DNA from: Gemmatimonadota bacterium
Lineage (GTDB): Bacteria > Gemmatimonadota > Gemmatimonadetes > Gemmatimonadales > GWC2-71-9
DNA: 7,052 nt
Direction: 5' to 3'
Assembly: GCA_029884275.1 (NCBI GenBank)
Contig: JAOUIC010000083.1
Span: 1 to 7,052 of the forward strand
Made by a program: the position numbers and the translations under genes. Within the stretch, counting starts at the first letter, position 1; each line of letters opens with the position of its first letter. Positions 5,207 through 7,052 of this stretch are shown in pieces. The notes beneath the pieces were generated by a model. It was given only the letters and a program-made list of their open reading frames with translations, ran no database searches and had not been told where the DNA came from.

Positions 5207-6113
5207 ACTTCCCGACCCCCTCCGCCGGCTGCCAGGGATGGGCCGGCTCGAAATGGTTCCAGAGGAGTGCGGACAGCTTCCGGATGAGGACGTAGCCCTC
5301 GTTCGACGGATCCCAGCTCTGATCTTCCTGGTTCTTGGTGATGATGCAGAAGACGTAGTCGCCGGAGGGGGCGTTGACGAGCACCACTTCCGAACGCGAC
5401 CGATTCACTGCCCCCACTTTGGACGCCACCTGTACCCAGGGCGGCAGCGCCGAAAGCGCTTCGGCGGTGTAGTAGCTGCGGGTGAGATGGCGGTACATCT
5501 CCTCGCTCGCGGCGGGGCTCACCGCCCACCCCTGGCGGATCATCGCCAGCAGTTCGGCCATCTCCCGCGGCGTGGTCTGTCCCCAGCCGTACTGCTCGCG
5601 GTTGGCCTCGCGTCCAGGGGTCCGGCTGTTCACCCGAGTCGAGTCGAAGCCATGGTCGGCGAGCCACTGGTTGATCACTGTGCCGGTCCCCGCAAGGGCC
5701 TGCAGCCAGAGCGATGCGGTGTTGTCGCTGGTGGTGATCATGAGCAGGGTGAGCTTCGACAACTTCACTTTGGCGGAATCTTCCAGCGACCCGATCAGGT
5801 CTTCGCCGGGGTAGAGCAGGGAATCGGTGTAGGTCATCTCCTGGTGAAAGTCGAGCTGGCCGCGTTCTATCGCGTCGAAGGTGCCGATGAGGATCGGTAC
5901 CTTGACCATGCTGGCGGTCGGGAAGACACTGTCCTGATTGATCCCCGCCGCCTGTCCGGTGCGAAGGTGCCGCACGTAGACTCCCGCGGTGCCGCGAAAG
6001 CCGGTGACCAGGCTGTCGAGGGCGCGCTGGAGGGGTGGGTCGTTCTGCGCCTGCAGCGGGGCCGGGGGACAGAGGGACAGCAGTGCGACACAGGCAGCGG
6101 CCTGTCGAAGCAT
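5190..6113 (-). CDS. Class A beta-lactamase-like serine hydrolase, exported
   Basis: A 307-residue protein of the Beta-lactamase2 / penicillin-recognising fold. Residues 1-22 look like a Sec signal (hydrophobic, then PAPLQAQ), so it acts in the periplasm or outside. Active-site motifs: S68-M-V-K71 (SxxK), S129-D130-N131 (SDN), and K232-V233-G234 where KTG or KSG is usual. The region equivalent to the class A omega loop reads RVNSRTPGRE and then YGWGQTTPREMAELL; no ExxLN motif with the deacylating Glu is evident. So the acylation machinery is present, but resistance activity is doubtful; a peptidase or amidase on peptidoglycan-like or other amides is as likely. ATG 6113 has a G-rich stretch upstream; a GTG at 6134 overlapping the HEAT stop is an alternative start adding seven residues. 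It is the second gene of a two-gene operon, 17 bp after the HEAT gene. Confidence 0.88.
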   Translation of the reverse strand: MLRQAAACVALLSLCPPAPLQAQNDPPLQRALDSLVTGFRGTAGVYVRHLRTGQAAGINQDSVFPTASMVKVPILIGTFDAIERGQLDFHQEMTYTDSLLYPGEDLIGSLEDSAKVKLSKLTLLMITTSDNTASLWLQALAGTGTVINQWLADHGFDSTRVNSRTPGREANREQYGWGQTTPREMAELLAMIRQGWAVSPAASEEMYRHLTRSYYTAEALSALPPWVQVASKVGAVNRSRSEVVLVNAPSGDYVFCIITKNQEDQSWDPSNEGYVLIRKLSALLWNHFEPAHPWQPAEGVGKFKPGG

Positions 6114-6130
6114 GGCGACCCCCCGCAGGT

Positions 6131-6532
6131 TCACTCGGGGGGCCGCGGGTCGGTGCCGGTGATGGACTTGATGGCCTTCCGCGCCATCGACGCGATGTCG
6201 TCGTTGCGGTCGTCGAGCATCTCGGTCAGGGCGGGCACCGCTGCAATCGCGCCGGGGCCGATTTCGCGCAGGGCCACGCAGACCGGGTACCGCACGGCGT
6301 CCACCGGGTCGTTGAGCGCTTCGATGAGTGCCGGCACGGCCGGAGTGGCGGCGGGGCCGAGGCCACCGATGGTGTAGGCGGCGGCGTTCCGGGTAAGTGG
6401 AGCCGGCGCCTTCAGCTCGGCGATCCATTCCGAAAGAGGCCGCTCGTTGACGATCGGATCGGCGGCTTGCGCGCTGGCGTCGTGAGCGACCAGCGCGAGT
6501 CCGGCCAGTCCGAGTATCGAAAGCGTACGCAT
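6131..6532 (-). CDS. Small secreted HEAT-repeat protein
   Basis: A 133-residue protein. ATG 6532 is chosen because GGAG lies seven bases upstream and it starts a clean signal peptide; the frame extends 12 codons further but without such support. Signal residues 1-21 end ASA before QAADP, a good signal peptidase I site. The mature part has a short WIAEL helix, then two or three HEAT/PBS-type helical repeats: about 47-75 (ending AVPALIEALND), 76-108 (ending AVPALTEMLDD) and a partial one at 109-126. HEAT repeats bind proteins and have no catalytic role. The stop is 17 bp before the serine hydrolase ATG, so the two are likely co-transcribed and may act together, for example with the repeat protein as a partner or regulator. 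That functional link is inferred from position only. No recognisable gene name. Confidence 0.85.
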   Translation of the reverse strand: MRTLSILGLAGLALVAHDASAQAADPIVNERPLSEWIAELKAPAPLTRNAAAYTIGGLGPAATPAVPALIEALNDPVDAVRYPVCVALREIGPGAIAAVPALTEMLDDRNDDIASMARKAIKSITGTDPRPPE

Positions 6533-6675
6533 GATGTTTCTCCATGGGACGACTAGACTCTGAGGCAAGGAAGGTATATCGGCGTGCCGTCTGCGGTAGG
6601 GTCGGGACCCGAAACCCCGCCATCCGGCGGTGCGTATGCGGTGTCTTCATACTCACGTCAAGAGAGCGCTTTCCG
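6533..6675. promoter_or_regulatory. Divergent intergenic region, HEAT operon / CBM9-DUF5916 gene
   Basis: This 143-bp gap separates divergent starts and must serve both. A small AT-rich patch (GGTATATC, 6573-6580) is the best -10-like element for the minus-strand operon, but no matching -35 is seen. A short hairpin, CCGCC at 6617-6621 with GGCGG at 6626-6630, lies in the half nearer the plus-strand gene. Neither is strong. Confidence 0.3.
6540..6543 (-). promoter_or_regulatory. Ribosome binding site of the HEAT-repeat gene
   Basis: GGAG on the minus strand, seven bases before ATG 6532. It selects this ATG over the upstream in-frame ATG at 6568. Confidence 0.55.
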
Positions 6676-7052
6676 ATGCTGCTGGCCCTTCTCGCCCTGA
6701 CGCAGGCCCCAGCTGCCGCCTCGCCATTGGCGGCAGAACCGCCGGCGGTCCATTCCGGCCGCCGCCGCGAGCTGGCCGTGGCGATCCCGCGAGTCGAGGC
6801 CGAGATCACGGTCGATGGAGTGCTGGACGAAGCGGTGTGGAGACAGGCGCCGATCCTCACCGACTTCTCCCAATTCCAGCCGGTGGACGGTCTGCCGGCG
6901 GTGGACTCGATCGAGGTGCGGGTCTGGTACTCGCCCACCGCGATCCACTTCGGTGTGCACGCCTTTGAGCCGCATGGCGAGGTGCAGGCGACGCTGGCCG
7001 ACCGCGACCGGATCTTCGCCGACGACTACATCCAGTTCTTCCTTGGCACCTT
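6676..7052 (+). CDS. CBM9 / DUF5916-like exported protein, N-terminal part
   Basis: The first 125 codons of a longer gene cut by the window end. ATG 6676 is the only ATG, GTG or TTG in this frame back to at least 6571; a weak AGAGAG (6661-6666) precedes it. Residues 1-15 are a short hydrophobic signal ending APAAA, with the oddity that no basic residue precedes the hydrophobic stretch. From about residue 41 the sequence fits the carbohydrate-binding family 9-like domain that opens DUF5916 proteins: ITVDGVLDEAVWRQAP (44-59), FSQFQPVDG (64-72), IEVRVWYSPTAIHFGVHAFEP (79-99), then RDRIFADDYIQFFLGT (110-125). Full-length members usually continue for several hundred residues with a beta-rich, membrane-barrel-like region; that part is outside the window. 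Substrate unknown. Such genes are frequent in Gemmatimonadota and Bacteroidota. Confidence 0.88.
   Translation, partial: MLLALLALTQAPAAASPLAAEPPAVHSGRRRELAVAIPRVEAEITVDGVLDEAVWRQAPILTDFSQFQPVDGLPAVDSIEVRVWYSPTAIHFGVHAFEPHGEVQATLADRDRIFADDYIQFFLGT

Noticed and set aside
6572..6580. Promoter -10 element for the HEAT operon
   Set aside because: Only the AT-rich patch is seen; no -35 sequence at the right spacing, so it is not called as a promoter site of its own.
6114..6938. Upstream extension of the serine hydrolase frame
   Set aside because: It overlaps the HEAT gene in another frame and part of the divergent CBM9-like gene, and is Arg/Ser-rich without domains. The export signal begins at 6113.

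Overview
This is a GC-rich bacterial window with tightly packed genes. Several proteins carry lipoprotein or Sec-type N-termini. The mix suggests a free-living Gram-negative bacterium: a PD40 beta-propeller lipoprotein, a periplasmic adaptor with an ABC-2 exporter, an exported serine hydrolase, and a CBM9/DUF5916-type exported protein. This gene mix is typical of Gemmatimonadota, but that placement is an inference from gene content and composition. There is no rRNA or marker gene here to fix the taxon.

Layout from left to right. (a) 1-1144, plus strand: the tail of one PD40/TolB-like propeller gene, then a complete paralogue (227-1144) made of exactly six 44-residue blades. (b) 1264-4138, minus strand: a three-gene exporter operon read right to left. 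It holds an HlyD/YbhG-like membrane-fusion lipoprotein (4138-3185), an ABC-2 ATPase (about 3098-2373) and an ABC-2 permease (2376-1264). The adaptor-ATPase junction holds a hairpin and an array of 8-bp repeats, and the ATPase has no ATG, GTG or TTG start upstream of its P-loop. (c) 4211-5206, plus strand, divergent from the exporter: one protein that joins a complete metal-binding cupin to a DinB/YfiT-like domain. (d) 6532-5190, minus strand: a HEAT-repeat secreted protein followed 17 bp later by a class A beta-lactamase-like serine hydrolase, whose end overlaps the end of the cupin-DinB gene by 17 bp. (e) 6676-7052, plus strand: the N-terminus of a CBM9/DUF5916-like exported protein, cut by the window edge.

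How the genes may work together. The HlyD, ATPase and permease genes form a reduced YbhGFSR-type tripartite exporter with one ATPase and one permease; no outer-membrane channel is in the window. The divergent cupin-DinB protein may be a metal-dependent small-molecule or thiol-chemistry enzyme, and a link to export is only suggested by position. The HEAT protein and serine hydrolase look like a two-gene envelope operon. I do not see a CRISPR array, RNA gene, insertion sequence or prophage. The most unusual points are the cupin-DinB fusion and the repeat-filled, start-less junction inside the exporter operon.
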